Counted from the first letter of the stretch, positions 35,533 to 45,692 are shown. The stretch is DNA of 53,263 nucleotides from Flavobacteriales bacterium (GCA_016787995.1 JAEUTB010000205.1:1-53263); one strand, 5' to 3'. Notes: generated from the letters alone by a model not told the origin. Numbers and translations: made by a program.

Positions 35533-37805
35533 TGACCCTGTTTGATCAAGGAGCGGCGATGTGTATGTCCATCCGCCGTGTTCACAAAAAGAACGTAAGG
35601 ACCACAGGCGATGCCGGATAGGTCGATGCGGGTGCTCGTGGTGTTCATGGGGCGTTGATGCAACACCCTTCCGTCTGGTGCGGTGATCGATAGGCTTATG
35701 ATCGTCGATCCATCGGTGACGAGGTCGATGGCATCCGTGGCGGGATTGGGGAACACGGAGATGCGGTAACCTGTTGGTTCAATGGTGCGCTCCATAGTGG
35801 TCGAGAACTCAGCTACCAGCACGCTCGGCTCGGTGATCACCGGTGGGTTGAAGTCGAAGTAGATGTTGGCGATGTTGGTGATCTGGTCGCCTGGAAGCAG
35901 AGGCAGGTTCGGCTTTATCCGGAACGAGACGAAACCATGACTGAGCGGTTCGTTGATCGTGCTGTCCGGCAGGAGGATGTTGGCGAAGATGAACTTCAAC
36001 ACGCCTTGCTCCTGGAGTTGACGCGTGTGCGGATGTGAGGCAGCGCCCCATTCGATGGAACCGGGATCCAACGTGGTGGGAAGCGTATCCGTGATCACCA
36101 CGTTGAAGGCTGTATCCGTGCCCGTGTTCTGGAATCGGATCGTGTAGTCGATCCACTCGTCGGCATCGAGTATCCATGCTTCCGTGTTGCCTGTGCTGGT
36201 GGTGGCGCGTTTGTCGTTCGGGTCGAAGCTGCCCGTCACCGATTGTGCGGAAACGGCCGTGTTATTGCTCAGGTCACCATCGGTGTTCGCGCTGACGAGT
36301 TGGGCCGTGGTGGTGAGCGTGCTGCCGATCAGTTGCACATCGGGTGGCACTTGGGTGCGTATGCTGACGTTCCGTTCCTGGAAGACCTGGTTCATCACCA
36401 ACTGCGGAGTGGTCCACGTGAGCACATTTCCGATCACGCTGGTCGGGGTGGGATCAGCGGCGATGAGGCCGAGTGTGGGATCCAAGGTCACCGTCAGTGT
36501 AACCGTTCCAGTGGAAGAAGGGGTGAGGTTCTCCAGTGATAGGCCATAGTGGAGTTCGAACCCAGGGCGCGCCGGTCCATTCGCGATGTCGAGATCAAGG
36601 TCCAGCGGTTGGCCACCGGCGCAGCCCACGTTGAAGGTTTGCGAACCGGCAGCGAGGGTAACGTCACCCGCACAACTCTGCTCGAACACGGGGTGCTGTT
36701 CGGTCACGGTGTAGTCGCCGAAGTTCAGGCCGATGGAATAGTACCCGTTAGCGTCGGTGGTCACGTAGTAAGGCCCCGGAGTGATTTCCACGATGGTGCC
36801 GGGTATGCGGTTCTCGCCGCTACCCATGACGCAGTTCGCATCATCATCGATGAAGACGCGACCGTTCAGTCGGCCGCAATCGGTCCCCAGTGATGGTACG
36901 GTGACCATGAAGGAATCGGCACATGCATAACCTTCGAGTGCACCAGTGTATACGTTGAGCAGGTCGTTGGTGCTGATCAACCAATAGTCGCCCGGAAGCA
37001 AGTTGTTCACGGTGAACGTGGCCCCGGTGCTCCAATTCTCGTGTACCCTCGACCAGATGAGTTCTGAGCACTGGTCCGTGATAGCGGCGGGTCTAAGCAT
37101 CGTCTTGTGATCGTAGGCAGGCTGCGGGGGAACGGTGTAGGTGATGGATCCTGTGGCGGTGGAAGCACAGCTCGGCACCACCTCCACCACTTGGGGGTGC
37201 GGAAGTTCTTGGGTCGCTGGTCCAACCACCACCTGCACTTGGCCAGGACAACCATCGCCGTCCCAGAAGTCCACCAAATAGTATCCCGGTTCCGCTCCAT
37301 CGAATTGCAGGATGTGGTGCATCTCCCCGGGAGTGACTTGGCAGGGGGTGGACTGCAGCTCTCCCAAGAGCATGGGGTGCGAGAACGTATAGGGTTGTGG
37401 TCCATATTGGCCCTCTGGTGGTGGGAACGGCTCCAACGCGGTGACCCCGGTGAAGACCGTTGCCATGCCAGGGTCTTCGGGACAATGGGAAAGCGTGTAG
37501 AAAGAAGCTGCACCGGCACCGTTGTAGTCGGTCTCCAGAATGGTGAAATCCACTGTCACCTCCTCGGCTTGCGAGTCGGTCACGGATACGCTGTAGGTTC
37601 CCGGAAAGAGCCCCATGGCCCAGGAGTCGGTGGTGCCGTTGCTCCAAGCGATGGTGTATGGCGGCACACCCCCATCGATCCAAACAGCCGCTTGCCCCGA
37701 AGGGCGGCCGCAGAACGAATGGCGCATCACATCCACGGTGGCCGTCAGGGCCCACGCCTGCGCTGTAAGAAGGAGGCTAAGGAGTAGGGTAAAAGGTCGC
37801 TTCAT
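35529..37805 (-). CDS. T9SS-secreted SprB/DUF7619 paralogue 1
   Basis: The first of the four tandem paralogues, 758 residues: signal peptide ([19 protein letters not shown]), SprB repeat ([30 protein letters not shown]), SdrD-B-like domain ([20 protein letters not shown]), DUF7619 ([37 protein letters not shown]) and T9SS tail ([29 protein letters not shown]). This copy has the most canonical sorting tail (FPNPATD). The frame opens 27 bases further up, but the signal peptide sets the start at 37803-37805. About 190 bases separate it from the delta-60 repeat gene upstream; that gap shows no gene and may hold the operon promoter. Confidence 0.87.
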   Translation of the reverse strand: MKRPFTLLLSLLLTAQAWALTATVDVMRHSFCGRPSGQAAVWIDGGVPPYTIAWSNGTTDSWAMGLFPGTYSVSVTDSQAEEVTVDFTILETDYNGAGAASFYTLSHCPEDPGMATVFTGVTALEPFPPPEGQYGPQPYTFSHPMLLGELQSTPCQVTPGEMHHILQFDGAEPGYYLVDFWDGDGCPGQVQVVVGPATQELPHPQVVEVVPSCASTATGSITYTVPPQPAYDHKTMLRPAAITDQCSELIWSRVHENWSTGATFTVNNLLPGDYWLISTNDLLNVYTGALEGYACADSFMVTVPSLGTDCGRLNGRVFIDDDANCVMGSGENRIPGTIVEITPGPYYVTTDANGYYSIGLNFGDYTVTEQHPVFEQSCAGDVTLAAGSQTFNVGCAGGQPLDLDLDIANGPARPGFELHYGLSLENLTPSSTGTVTLTVTLDPTLGLIAADPTPTSVIGNVLTWTTPQLVMNQVFQERNVSIRTQVPPDVQLIGSTLTTTAQLVSANTDGDLSNNTAVSAQSVTGSFDPNDKRATTSTGNTEAWILDADEWIDYTIRFQNTGTDTAFNVVITDTLPTTLDPGSIEWGAASHPHTRQLQEQGVLKFIFANILLPDSTINEPLSHGFVSFRIKPNLPLLPGDQITNIANIYFDFNPPVITEPSVLVAEFSTTMERTIEPTGYRISVFPNPATDAIDLVTDGSTIISLSITAPDGRVLHQRPMNTTSTRIDLSGIACGPYVLFVNTADGHTHRRSLIKQGQ

Positions 37806-37994
37806 GGGTGGTGGTTCGGTCCATGCGCACACCCGGGTCGGGAGAGGTTCGCTTGTGGGTTAGACGTACCATCCGGAAATGGATGCTTGAAGGTACGAAG
37901 CGACATCCAGAACCCTCCGTTGATGGCACCAACACATCGGAAGGTCCGGCCACCAAAGCTGAACCGACTTGCCTTCGTCGGCTGCGCAGTGCGC

Positions 37995-39530
37995 CTACGG
38001 CATCACCACGGTCGCCACCGAACGCAAGCCATCGCGATAGTGGGCTCGGACCACATAGGACCCAGGAGCCAACGCATGCACATCGATGACAGCGGGTGCC
38101 GAAGCGTTCCAGAAGTTCGATTGGACCACTTGTCCTGAAGTATCCAACAGCTCCAGGCGTATCGGGTCCTGCATTCCTTCCAGGTCGAAGCGGATAAGCC
38201 CGTCCGCACCGATCGGATTCGGATACACATGGAAGCGACGTGCCGTTGGCTGTTCTTTCACAGCACTCGTCACGCTGTTCTGGTAACGCACGATCACCAG
38301 ATCATTGGCCACTCCACCTCCGGCTAGCACTTGGCCATCGGCTTGCAAGGCCAAGGCCTCCACTTGAGTATAGTTGCCCGGGAAGGCTGTTACCACTTGG
38401 GCGATATTGTCCTCTACCCCGTCGGAGAAGGTAAGGTCAACGTCTCCGACGCTGGTAAAGCGCGTGAGCACGAAGCCGTCATCGGTACCGGCACCGCCGA
38501 GGATGATGCGGCCATCCGGCTGGTGGACCATGGCATTGGTGAAGGCGTATAGACCCACGGCATGGTAGAGTATGCCGTCTCCGTCAAGGCTGTTGTCCAA
38601 TTCTCCGTTCGAATCGAAGCGCACCAGCGTCTGGTTCACCGCACCCATGTTCTGGGTATGGCCGCCGAGCAGGATCTTGCCATCCGATCCCACGACCACA
38701 TTGGCGATGGAGGTTATGGAGGAATTGCCACCGAGGGCCACCGTGCCATTCGTACCGAACGTGCCATCCAACGTTCCATCAGCCAGCAAACGTGCCGCTA
38801 CGATACCAACGTTTCCGGGGCTGTCACCTTGTCCGCGGCCGCCCAGAACGATCCGCCCATCTTCTTGCAACGCGATGCCCTGAGCTTGGTCCGCCTGTGG
38901 CGTGACGTCGATCAACACGAGACCTGAAGTGCCGAAGTCGGTGTCGATGGTGCCATCCGCCAACAGCCCCCATATGAGCATTGATCCATTCCCTGCCTCG
39001 AGACGTCCACCAGCGATCAACAGCCGACCATCGGGTCGTACGACCATGGAGCTGGGGATATCCGAAGTAGCACCTTCCAGGATAACGCGCCCGTTCGTTC
39101 CGAATGATCCGTCAAGCGTGCCGTTGGAATTGAATCGCAGCAAGAGTATGTCACTCTGGGAAGTTGAAACGAAACGCTCGGCGAGTACTAGGAAGTTTCC
39201 GTCATCTAACAGCGCAAGATCTACCGCGTATTCAGTGTTCCCGTCATCGTGGATCACCACACCGGCGTTCCCGAACTCCGGATCCATGCCGCCATCCGGC
39301 AGGAGTCGTGCCAAGAGGATGTCACCCGCATTGTCGATGTAGGCGTATCCTCCAGCAAGGATGCGCTGGTCAGGCAGCACTTCCACAGCGCCGACCTCTA
39401 CGAATTCTGCGGCCACGGTGGTGCGTGCGATCCCGCCCATACCGAAGTCCATATCCAACCGCCCGGGTTGTGCCAGCACAGGGATCGAAAGGATGGCGGA
39501 TAAGTAGGGGAGAGTCCGGATCATGGTCAT
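37995..39530 (-). CDS. delta-60 repeat protein with T9SS tail
   Basis: A secreted protein of 511 residues. A signal peptide (LPYLSAILSIPVLAQ) is followed by seven or eight delta-60 repeats, each with a pattern such as LLADGTLDGTFGTNGTV and the preceding VVGSDGKILLGGH. These blades probably build a beta-propeller. The last 85 residues are a T9SS type A sorting tail (RFHVYPNPIGADGLIRFDL, LAPGSYVVRAHY), so the protein should be secreted through T9SS. It lies upstream of the four-paralogue array on the same strand, separated by 190 bases, and may share regulation. Two in-frame ATGs lie six bases apart (39528-39530 and 39522-39524). Confidence 0.9.
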   Translation of the reverse strand: MTMIRTLPYLSAILSIPVLAQPGRLDMDFGMGGIARTTVAAEFVEVGAVEVLPDQRILAGGYAYIDNAGDILLARLLPDGGMDPEFGNAGVVIHDDGNTEYAVDLALLDDGNFLVLAERFVSTSQSDILLLRFNSNGTLDGSFGTNGRVILEGATSDIPSSMVVRPDGRLLIAGGRLEAGNGSMLIWGLLADGTIDTDFGTSGLVLIDVTPQADQAQGIALQEDGRIVLGGRGQGDSPGNVGIVAARLLADGTLDGTFGTNGTVALGGNSSITSIANVVVGSDGKILLGGHTQNMGAVNQTLVRFDSNGELDNSLDGDGILYHAVGLYAFTNAMVHQPDGRIILGGAGTDDGFVLTRFTSVGDVDLTFSDGVEDNIAQVVTAFPGNYTQVEALALQADGQVLAGGGVANDLVIVRYQNSVTSAVKEQPTARRFHVYPNPIGADGLIRFDLEGMQDPIRLELLDTSGQVVQSNFWNASAPAVIDVHALAPGSYVVRAHYRDGLRSVATVVMP

Positions 39531-39819
39531 GGTTTTTTATCCATCGAGATGCATGGCGGATGTGAACGATCACCACAGAGCGGACGAAGGGGTGGTCCGA
39601 TCTCACCGCTAAACGTGAACGCCAGGTTCATGGCACTTGCACTCCTAGCACCGTACGCGATCGAGACTACCGCCCAATGTGGTGAGCACTTCCTATAGCT
39701 ACCCGACAGTTACGGGGATGACTTGAACGGAGGCAACTTGGAGTGCTCATCAACGGCAACAGCATCGGCACCTTCGCGGCCGAAGGCACGGGTAGCTGAT
39801 CGGCACGGACCTCGGACAC

Positions 39820-39989
39820 TGCCCTGTGAAGTGGTGTTACAGGATGTGCTGGGCCGCCAGGTGGCGCGTTTCCCAGTGCCACCGGGACCCATCGATATCC
39901 TTTGTCCTGTACCGACCGCTGGCGCTTACCTCTTCGCGTTGTGGGATGCGCGCGGGTTGGTGGAAGCCGGGAAGTGGGTGGCGCCGTAG
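39820..39989 (+). pseudogene. orphan T9SS sorting-tail fragment
   Basis: A short plus-strand stretch encodes a typical T9SS type A C-terminus: CEVVLQDVLGRQVARFPVP, then a strand and turn, then TAGAYLFALWDARG, ending at a TAG at 39987-39989. No signal peptide or body precedes it. Just upstream, in a different frame, 39743-39798 reads LINGNSIGTFAAEGTG, which also looks like secreted-protein sequence, so a frameshifted remnant of a larger gene is likely. The rest of the gap 39531-40076 shows nothing else recognisable. Confidence 0.5.
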
Positions 39990-40076
39990 GTGTTGCGTTC
40001 GCATCGCTGGTGAGGTACCGGCGCCTCTCCGCTCCATACACCGGATCACCATCCATTCCGTAGTGTTGTGGTCGCA

Positions 40077-41606
40077 ATGCCACCCACCGTCACCATCATC
40101 GAGCATGGCCGCGATGGCCAAGTGCTGTATTCCGAAGGGCTGTTGCACACCCTCACCGGCTATTGGGAGTTCGGCGGTGGCGAGGTGATCACCAGCATCA
40201 GCATGGGCTCACGCGACGAATGGAGGCAGCATCAGCCTTGGGCCCTCGAACGCCGTACGAGCATCCTGCGGTTCGTCGCCGAAGAGGTCATCCGCCAACG
40301 CGCACCCTCCTGCTCGCCAACGATCGACGAAGAACAAGGCGTCATCCTGCTCAAGAAGACAGGGGAGGGGACGAGCGGTACATCGGGGGCGAAAGATGAA
40401 GGCTCTTCGTCCGCTCAAGCCGCAGCATTCGTTCGTCGGTACAAGAAGTACAAGGTCATGTTGATGTTCGGTGTGCTCGCTGTGGCGCTCATAGCTGGCG
40501 CCATCTGGTGGATGGGGAAGAAGGTGCTCTCCGTGGCGCCTGCGAATGGGGTGCCGTTGAACGAAGCCGTGCGTTATGGCGGCCCGGATCCATCGGACCC
40601 GAGCGGCATCGCCTCCTTGGTCCAATACACCGATCCGCACCTGCCCGAGATCACCGGACGAGGAGGCAACACCACCACCAGCATCAGCGTGCTGCTCATT
40701 CCTTCCTCAGGTGGGGAGCCGAAAGTGGTCCCGTTGGTGAAGGAGGTGGCCGGTCAAGGCTACGCCCTCGCGCGCATCATCGGCAGTGATGGACTTACGC
40801 TCTGGTGCGATGCCGTCGGCCTCTTCGGTGTGTGCCTTCACGACCACAGCCTTGTCACGGCGAAAGACCTCCAAGAAGCCAATCCTTCCCTCGATACACA
40901 TTGGTGGAACGACACGCGCAGCATGGACATCATCGACGGTCGCCTGCATATCACCAACGACGATCGTAGTGCTGGACTCGACGTGGATGCCGCCACCTTG
41001 AAGGCCACTGCAGTCGCCTCCAAGGTCAGTCGCACGCGGTTCAACAAGCCCGCGCAAACCGACTACTTGGCGGCGGGTTTCCTCACACGCACAGGTGCGT
41101 GGTTCGGTCTACACAGCGCCGCGGAATTGGAAGGAGAATTCAAGCCTGGCCAATGGGTGCGTGCTGTGGAGAGCGGAGAAGAAGCCAAGGAACAGCGTCG
41201 GCTCTGCACCGGCACCACCGAGCCCTCATCCGATGGTGAATACCACCGGATCCAGTCCATCTCACCGCTCGGCGAGTCCACCTACCTCAACGCCGCCTTG
41301 CTCCGCTTGAGTGCTACTGAAGCACCGCTGCAACTCGCCGATCCTACCAGTGTGTTGATGCTCTACACCTCCGCACCTGGCTTGCAAGGCACGCTGGTCA
41401 TCGCACGGGTCGACCTGAATGGTAAGGTGATCTGGACCGCCGATACGGGCCTTGATCGGTTCCTGCTTCAGCGGATCCTTCCCGATGCCAATGCCTTCGC
41501 GTTCGTCGGCACACGTCCACCAGTGGAAGGCAAGTTGAGTGAGCCCTTGGTGGTGATCGTGGATAATTCGACCGGCAAGATCACAAGCCACTCGTTGTGG
41601 CGGTAA
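40077..41606 (+). CDS. PA2928-like single-pass membrane protein
   Basis: A protein of 509 residues. The N-terminal 120 residues are soluble. A single transmembrane helix (about 126-145, MLMFGVLAVALIAGAIWWMG) follows, and a beta-rich C-terminal domain lies outside. The long segment SLDTHWWNDTRSMDIIDGRL, then ITNDDRSAGLDVDAATLKA, and the end LPDANAFAFVGTRPP match what I recall of the PA2928 family, which has no known function. I chose the ATG at 40077; a GTG at 40068 is possible. It stands alone on its strand, and no partner suggests its role. Codon use is like the neighbourhood. Confidence 0.6.
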   Translation: MPPTVTIIEHGRDGQVLYSEGLLHTLTGYWEFGGGEVITSISMGSRDEWRQHQPWALERRTSILRFVAEEVIRQRAPSCSPTIDEEQGVILLKKTGEGTSGTSGAKDEGSSSAQAAAFVRRYKKYKVMLMFGVLAVALIAGAIWWMGKKVLSVAPANGVPLNEAVRYGGPDPSDPSGIASLVQYTDPHLPEITGRGGNTTTSISVLLIPSSGGEPKVVPLVKEVAGQGYALARIIGSDGLTLWCDAVGLFGVCLHDHSLVTAKDLQEANPSLDTHWWNDTRSMDIIDGRLHITNDDRSAGLDVDAATLKATAVASKVSRTRFNKPAQTDYLAAGFLTRTGAWFGLHSAAELEGEFKPGQWVRAVESGEEAKEQRRLCTGTTEPSSDGEYHRIQSISPLGESTYLNAALLRLSATEAPLQLADPTSVLMLYTSAPGLQGTLVIARVDLNGKVIWTADTGLDRFLLQRILPDANAFAFVGTRPPVEGKLSEPLVVIVDNSTGKITSHSLWR

Positions 41607-41670
41607 GGCCTTGGATCAGCAGTCGCGATACGGGGTTTTTCGGTCGCCTGCATTCATCACCTTTGCGCGG

Positions 41671-42261
41671 ATGTCCCCCGTCACCACGCCCATCACCCTC
41701 ACTGGCCAGCACGTCGCGCTGGAACCTTTGGCGCACGCCCACCACGATGACCTTTGCGATGCCACCCGCGACGGCGAATTGTGGAAGCTTTGGTACACCA
41801 TCATACCCACACCAGAAGGCATGCGCGCCGAGATCGACCGCCGCAATGCACTGCTAGACGCTGGGAGCATGGTGCCCTGGGCCGTGCGCGACCTCCAAAG
41901 CGGCAAGGTGGTGGGCATGACCACCTACATGAACATCGAAGCGCGCAAGCCCCGCGTGGAGATCGGCTCCACCTGGTACGCTCGCTCCGTGCAACGCACC
42001 GCCTTGAACACCGAGTGCAAGTTGCTGCTCCTCACGCACGCCTTCGAAACTCTCGGCTGCATCGCCGTGGAGTTCCGTACCAGCTCCTTCAACTTCCAGA
42101 GTCGTCGCGCCATCGAGCGGCTGGGCGCCAAGGCCGATGGTATCCTGCGCAACCACATGCGCATGCCCGATGGCACGATGCGCGACACCTGTGTCTATTC
42201 GATCCTGCCTGGTGAATGGCCTGCGGTGAAGAAGAACCTGCTGTTCAAGTTGGGGCGTTAA
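41671..42261 (+). CDS. GNAT acetyltransferase
   Basis: A protein of 196 residues, RimJ/RimL-like. It has the early motif LTGQHVALEPLAHAHHDDL and PWAVRDLQSGKVVGMTTYMN, then a central strand pair and an acetyl-CoA helix (VQRTALNTECKLLLLTHAFE), and it ends SRRAIERLGAKADGILRNH. The acetyl-CoA loop is less glycine-rich than usual, but this form is common in this subfamily. The ATG at 41671 gives a normal N-terminus; the frame upstream to 41611 is not supported. The stop precedes the next gene by 59 bases. Confidence 0.88.
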   Translation: MSPVTTPITLTGQHVALEPLAHAHHDDLCDATRDGELWKLWYTIIPTPEGMRAEIDRRNALLDAGSMVPWAVRDLQSGKVVGMTTYMNIEARKPRVEIGSTWYARSVQRTALNTECKLLLLTHAFETLGCIAVEFRTSSFNFQSRRAIERLGAKADGILRNHMRMPDGTMRDTCVYSILPGEWPAVKKNLLFKLGR

Positions 42262-42320
42262 CGGGGGCGGAAATGACAGGTACACCTACCACACCTTTTC
42301 GGTCGCCGAGCGATGTCCGC

Positions 42321-43481
42321 ATGCGCGGTCCATTGCTGAGCCTTGCGATGCTCGCGGCCGCATTCGCCGTGGCGCAACCTTCGCCGCCACCGATCGGCTT
42401 TGCCGACACGCTGCTCTTCAACGACGGCCTGCGCTACAGCGGTTTCGGATACGAGGGTCCAGCGCCGCTCTTCGTGCAGGCTTGGTTCCCGCTCGGCGGC
42501 ACCATCGCCGAACCCCGTGGCAGGCTCGAGCCGGACCATTTGTGTTTCCGTGAACTGCGCGAGCCTGAGCTGCCTTCCGCCCTACAGCGTGTGTACCAGC
42601 AATTGCTCCTGCGCATGGACAGCGCCTTCATCGAATACGACCTGCGCTACCCCTTCTTGGGTGAGGAGCCTATCGACTACGTTCCCTACACGGAGCAACA
42701 GGTGAAGGACAGCCTTTTCGCCCTGAGCACGCATGCTTACCGTGCCGAATTGCCCTTGGACGCTTCACGCCCGGTGATCCTCTACCACCATGGCTCCCAG
42801 GGCCTCAGCGACGAGAACGTGTGGATGGCAGAGCACTTCGCCGAGAACGGGTTCATCTTCCTCTCCTGCAACTTCCACTGGCCCCTTGAAAACAAATACT
42901 ACGGCTATCCGTTGGTGTGGGCGCCAGATAGCGGCAGCATCCGCACCCTGCTCGACTTTGCCCGTCAGTTGGCCAACGGCAACAAGGTCTTCTACATCGG
43001 CCATAGCTGGGGTGCGCAGGAGGGATGGTGTACGCTGCACGAGCCCGGTCTCGCTGATGCCTTCATCAGCTTGGAGACCACCATGGAGTGGAAGACCGAC
43101 ACGGTCGAGGTTCGCGATAAATGGCCGCATGTGCTCGAGGCCATCACCAAGCACAGCTACCGCATGCCGATCCTGATGGTGGCCGACTCCGATGGAGAAC
43201 CACCGTATCCGTTGTTCAAAGGCATACGTGCCGACATCCGTTACCTCGATCCGAAGGAGCCTTTTGGCCATGAGAGCTACACAAGCGCCTACCTGCTGCG
43301 CCGGGCGGGAGAGGGCCGCTTCAACGTTCCGGACAGCGATGCCTTGGATGCCCAGTTCCATCTGCACGGGAGCATGCTGGATGAACTTTTGGCCTTCCTG
43401 CAAGAGCAGGTCGGCACCCCCGTCACTCCTTTAAAGCACGGGAACGGCGACCCCTTCCATCGATACCCGGTTCGGGACTGA
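42321..43481 (+). CDS. exported alpha/beta-hydrolase
   Basis: A protein of 386 residues with a signal peptide (MRGPLLSLAMLAAAFAVAQ), so it acts outside the cytoplasm. It has an alpha/beta-hydrolase core: the oxyanion strand VILYHHGSQGLSDEN, the nucleophile elbow GHSWGAQE with the catalytic Ser, and an acidic/His pair further on (MVADSDGEPP, FGHESYTSAY). It resembles the dienelactone-hydrolase/PAF-acetylhydrolase branch. The start is at 42321; an ATG at 42273 would put a non-signal peptide in front. Substrate unknown. It follows the GNAT gene on the same strand. Confidence 0.82.
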   Translation: MRGPLLSLAMLAAAFAVAQPSPPPIGFADTLLFNDGLRYSGFGYEGPAPLFVQAWFPLGGTIAEPRGRLEPDHLCFRELREPELPSALQRVYQQLLLRMDSAFIEYDLRYPFLGEEPIDYVPYTEQQVKDSLFALSTHAYRAELPLDASRPVILYHHGSQGLSDENVWMAEHFAENGFIFLSCNFHWPLENKYYGYPLVWAPDSGSIRTLLDFARQLANGNKVFYIGHSWGAQEGWCTLHEPGLADAFISLETTMEWKTDTVEVRDKWPHVLEAITKHSYRMPILMVADSDGEPPYPLFKGIRADIRYLDPKEPFGHESYTSAYLLRRAGEGRFNVPDSDALDAQFHLHGSMLDELLAFLQEQVGTPVTPLKHGNGDPFHRYPVRD

Positions 43482-43518
43482 TCCGACCCCGACTTACGCT
43501 GATGCCAACTGCAGGGTG

Positions 43519-43659
43519 GTGCCCGAACAGCGCCGCGCACGCATGACTACTGGACCGCACACGCTCACGTGGATGGTGGATCACTTAGCCTCCGGGCTAT
43601 TCGGCTGCCGCGTGATCACCGGCACGCAACAGGGCGACATGCAGGTGGTCGTGGAGTAA
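43519..43659 (+). pseudogene. orphan T9SS-tail-like remnant
   Basis: A plus-strand frame of 46 codons ending at 43657-43659 reads LTWMVDHLASGLFGCRVITG and then a charged end (QVVVE). This is the closing pattern of T9SS type A sorting domains (usually L-x-x-G-x-Y-x-x-x-V). Nothing before it resembles a secreted protein, and no start or signal is present, so it is best read as the leftover 3' end of a deleted gene. No second copy of the surrounding DNA was noticed. The interval 43482-43789 holds nothing else. Confidence 0.4.
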
Positions 43660-43789
43660 GGAGTGGTGTACCATCCCCGAAGGATCCGCTCTCTGAGCGT
43701 ACAACAACGGAATGACGGACGGGGTCTAAGCACTGCTTGGTGCGACCGCTCCGATCAATTGCTGCCTTTTTCACCGAATGGTCGCCGCG

Positions 43790-44863
43790 TTACCGTTCCC
43801 ACACCTCCACCAGCCGGTCGATATCCGCCTCGTTGTTGTAGAAGTGGATGCCCACCCGGATGCCCTTGCCGCGGAAGGCCACCTTCACCCGATATTCTTC
43901 CAAGCGCTTCACGTGGGCTTCATCACCCTGCACCAGTAAGATGCCCGCGCGCTGAGCAGGATCACGACCGTGCAACACCGGGATGCCCGCCGCATCGAAA
44001 CGCGCGATGGCATACGTCCATAGTGCGTTGACATGATCAGCGATCCGCTGCGGGCCGATCGCAGCTACACGTTCCAACGCATTCTGCAAGCGCGTGAGCG
44101 CCACCGGGTCGCGGTGACCGGCATTGAGCATCGCGATCGGATCCACACCGTTGCGCTCCTTCAGTTCCGCACGCACTGCTTCGCTCAGGTGCAAGAAACC
44201 ATTGCCGAAACCTGCCAAGGGCCACTTGTAGCCACTGGCGCCGACGATGTCGATCCCTGCGGCCTGCACATCCAACGGCACTACACACCACGACTGCGTG
44301 ATGTCCACCAGCGACCATGCACCGAACGCACGGCAGAGCGCGGCCAAAGCATGCAGGTCGATCCGGAAACCCGTCAACCACTGCACCTCACTGATGGCCA
44401 CCAGCTGCGGCCGCTCGCGTTCCATCGCCTCGCGCACCGTGTCGAGGGAAATGGTCCCATCCGCTTCCGGCGGCACCACTATGCGTTGGAAGCCTGGCAA
44501 GGCGAAGGGGGCGTGCAGGGTGGGGTAGTCGTGACCGATCAACAGCACCTGCGGCCGATGTTTCAACAAAGGCGCCAGCTGCGCCAAGCCCACCGTGAAG
44601 CTCTGTACCAGAGCCGTACCCTGCTCCGTGCCGCTGATGTTCGCCGCCACAGTGCGCGCCACATCCGCGTTGCCACCGAACATCCATTGGAACAAGCGCG
44701 CACTCCCTTCGTGCATCAAGCATTCATGCTCCTCGTTCGCTGCTTGCACGGTGCTCTCCGCCATCAGCCCCATGGACGACGTGTCCAGGTAGCAGTGGTC
44801 GTTCAAAGCGGGGTAAGCGGCGCATATGGTCGCGTGGTCTGGGAGGCTTTGTGGGGATGGCAT
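43790..44863 (-). CDS. class V aminotransferase family protein
   Basis: A PLP-dependent enzyme of 357 residues of the class V aminotransferase/cysteine-desulfurase fold, cytosolic. The PLP-binding lysine lies in VGASGYKWPLAGFGNGFL. A large-domain strand with an aspartate and tryptophan typical of the family precedes it (GAWSLVDITQSWCVVPLD), and NDHCYLDTSSMG is the normal start region. The reaction cannot be named: no cysteine-persulfide loop points to a desulfurase. Members of this type include isopenicillin-N-epimerase-like enzymes. The ATG at 44861-44863 was chosen because MPSPQSLPDHATIC is a plausible N-terminus; the frame upstream to 44929 is unsupported. Confidence 0.87.
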   Translation of the reverse strand: MPSPQSLPDHATICAAYPALNDHCYLDTSSMGLMAESTVQAANEEHECLMHEGSARLFQWMFGGNADVARTVAANISGTEQGTALVQSFTVGLAQLAPLLKHRPQVLLIGHDYPTLHAPFALPGFQRIVVPPEADGTISLDTVREAMERERPQLVAISEVQWLTGFRIDLHALAALCRAFGAWSLVDITQSWCVVPLDVQAAGIDIVGASGYKWPLAGFGNGFLHLSEAVRAELKERNGVDPIAMLNAGHRDPVALTRLQNALERVAAIGPQRIADHVNALWTYAIARFDAAGIPVLHGRDPAQRAGILLVQGDEAHVKRLEEYRVKVAFRGKGIRVGIHFYNNEADIDRLVEVWER

Positions 44864-45248
44864 GGTGCGAAGGTCGTACCAACGATGGGAACGAAGGCGC
44901 CGCATGGTGTTGATGATCCATTGGAGCAAGTCCCTCGCTCAAGAACGTATTCAACGTGGTAGGCATTCGGGCGAAACACCCAGCCACAGCTGCGTCCCTC
45001 TAGGACAAGGAACACCTTCACCGCATGGCTTTCCTCGGCACAGATGATCACATGCTGTAGGGCATACTGCAATGAGGCAGAAAGGCTGGTAAGGGGGAAG
45101 GCCATCGAACGAAGGTCGCACGAAAAGGGTGACCTGTGAATACGGCAACGACCAACGCGGTTGGGGTCGCAAGATGGACGGACCCCACAGGGCGGAACAG
45201 CAGTGCAGGCTCATGGTTGACACCTACGGCACCGCTTTTGGGAGCGTC
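44864..45248. other. intergenic region with weak ORF and hairpin
   Basis: About 385 bases between the aminotransferase and SRPBCC genes. A minus-strand frame 44803-45105 is open but overlaps the aminotransferase start and its C-terminal half is not protein-like; I did not call it. A hairpin with 7-bp arms (tggggtc/gacccca) and a 12-base loop lies at 45162-45187, related to those near 2750. Otherwise nothing recognisable. Confidence 0.4.
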
Positions 45249-45692
45249 CTACGCGTTCTCCTCTGCCAGCCGTTCCACGATCGCGAGCGCTTTGGGGAAC
45301 TTCTCCTTGAACGATTCCACTTCGCTCTCCACCACATCCACATCCACACGCAAGTCGGTGGTTCCACCATTTTCCAGCAATGTGTATTGCTCCTTCGCGC
45401 CGCTCCACACCCGGGTGGCGTCATCGTAGGGCTCCTCCTTCCCGTTCTTGAATACGCCTTGGTGCGTGATGCTGAGGATCGCCGGTTCGTGTACGCGGTC
45501 CAAACGACCGATCATGCCGTCGCCCTCAGGGGAAAGGAACAGGACCCGACTGCCTTCTTTGAAGTCCGTCTCCATCCGACCACCTTCGCCGAAGGGGGCT
45601 GTCCATTTCGGATAGGTTTCGGGGTTCCAAAGCACTTCCCAGACGCGTTCCCGGGAGGCGTTGATGTGTTGAGTGAAGTGTAGCTTGTTCAT
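45249..45692 (-). CDS. SRPBCC (START-like) domain protein
   Basis: A protein of 147 residues of the SRPBCC/AHSA1-like fold, with the opening TQHINASRERVWEVLWNPETYPKWT that is characteristic of the family. The beta-strand GRLDRVHEPAILSITHQGV and a long C-terminal helix (SEVESFKEKFPKALAIVERL) complete the cavity-forming fold. Members bind hydrophobic small molecules or act as chaperone regulators; this sequence alone does not decide. The ATG at 45690-45692 was chosen because it gives the family's normal N-terminus. The gene stands alone. Confidence 0.85.
   Translation of the reverse strand: MNKLHFTQHINASRERVWEVLWNPETYPKWTAPFGEGGRMETDFKEGSRVLFLSPEGDGMIGRLDRVHEPAILSITHQGVFKNGKEEPYDDATRVWSGAKEQYTLLENGGTTDLRVDVDVVESEVESFKEKFPKALAIVERLAEENA

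Noticed and set aside
44803-45105. Minus-strand frame of 100 codons before the aminotransferase
   Set aside because: It overlaps the aminotransferase start, and its C-terminal half looks like a shadow of that gene; no family or signal seen.
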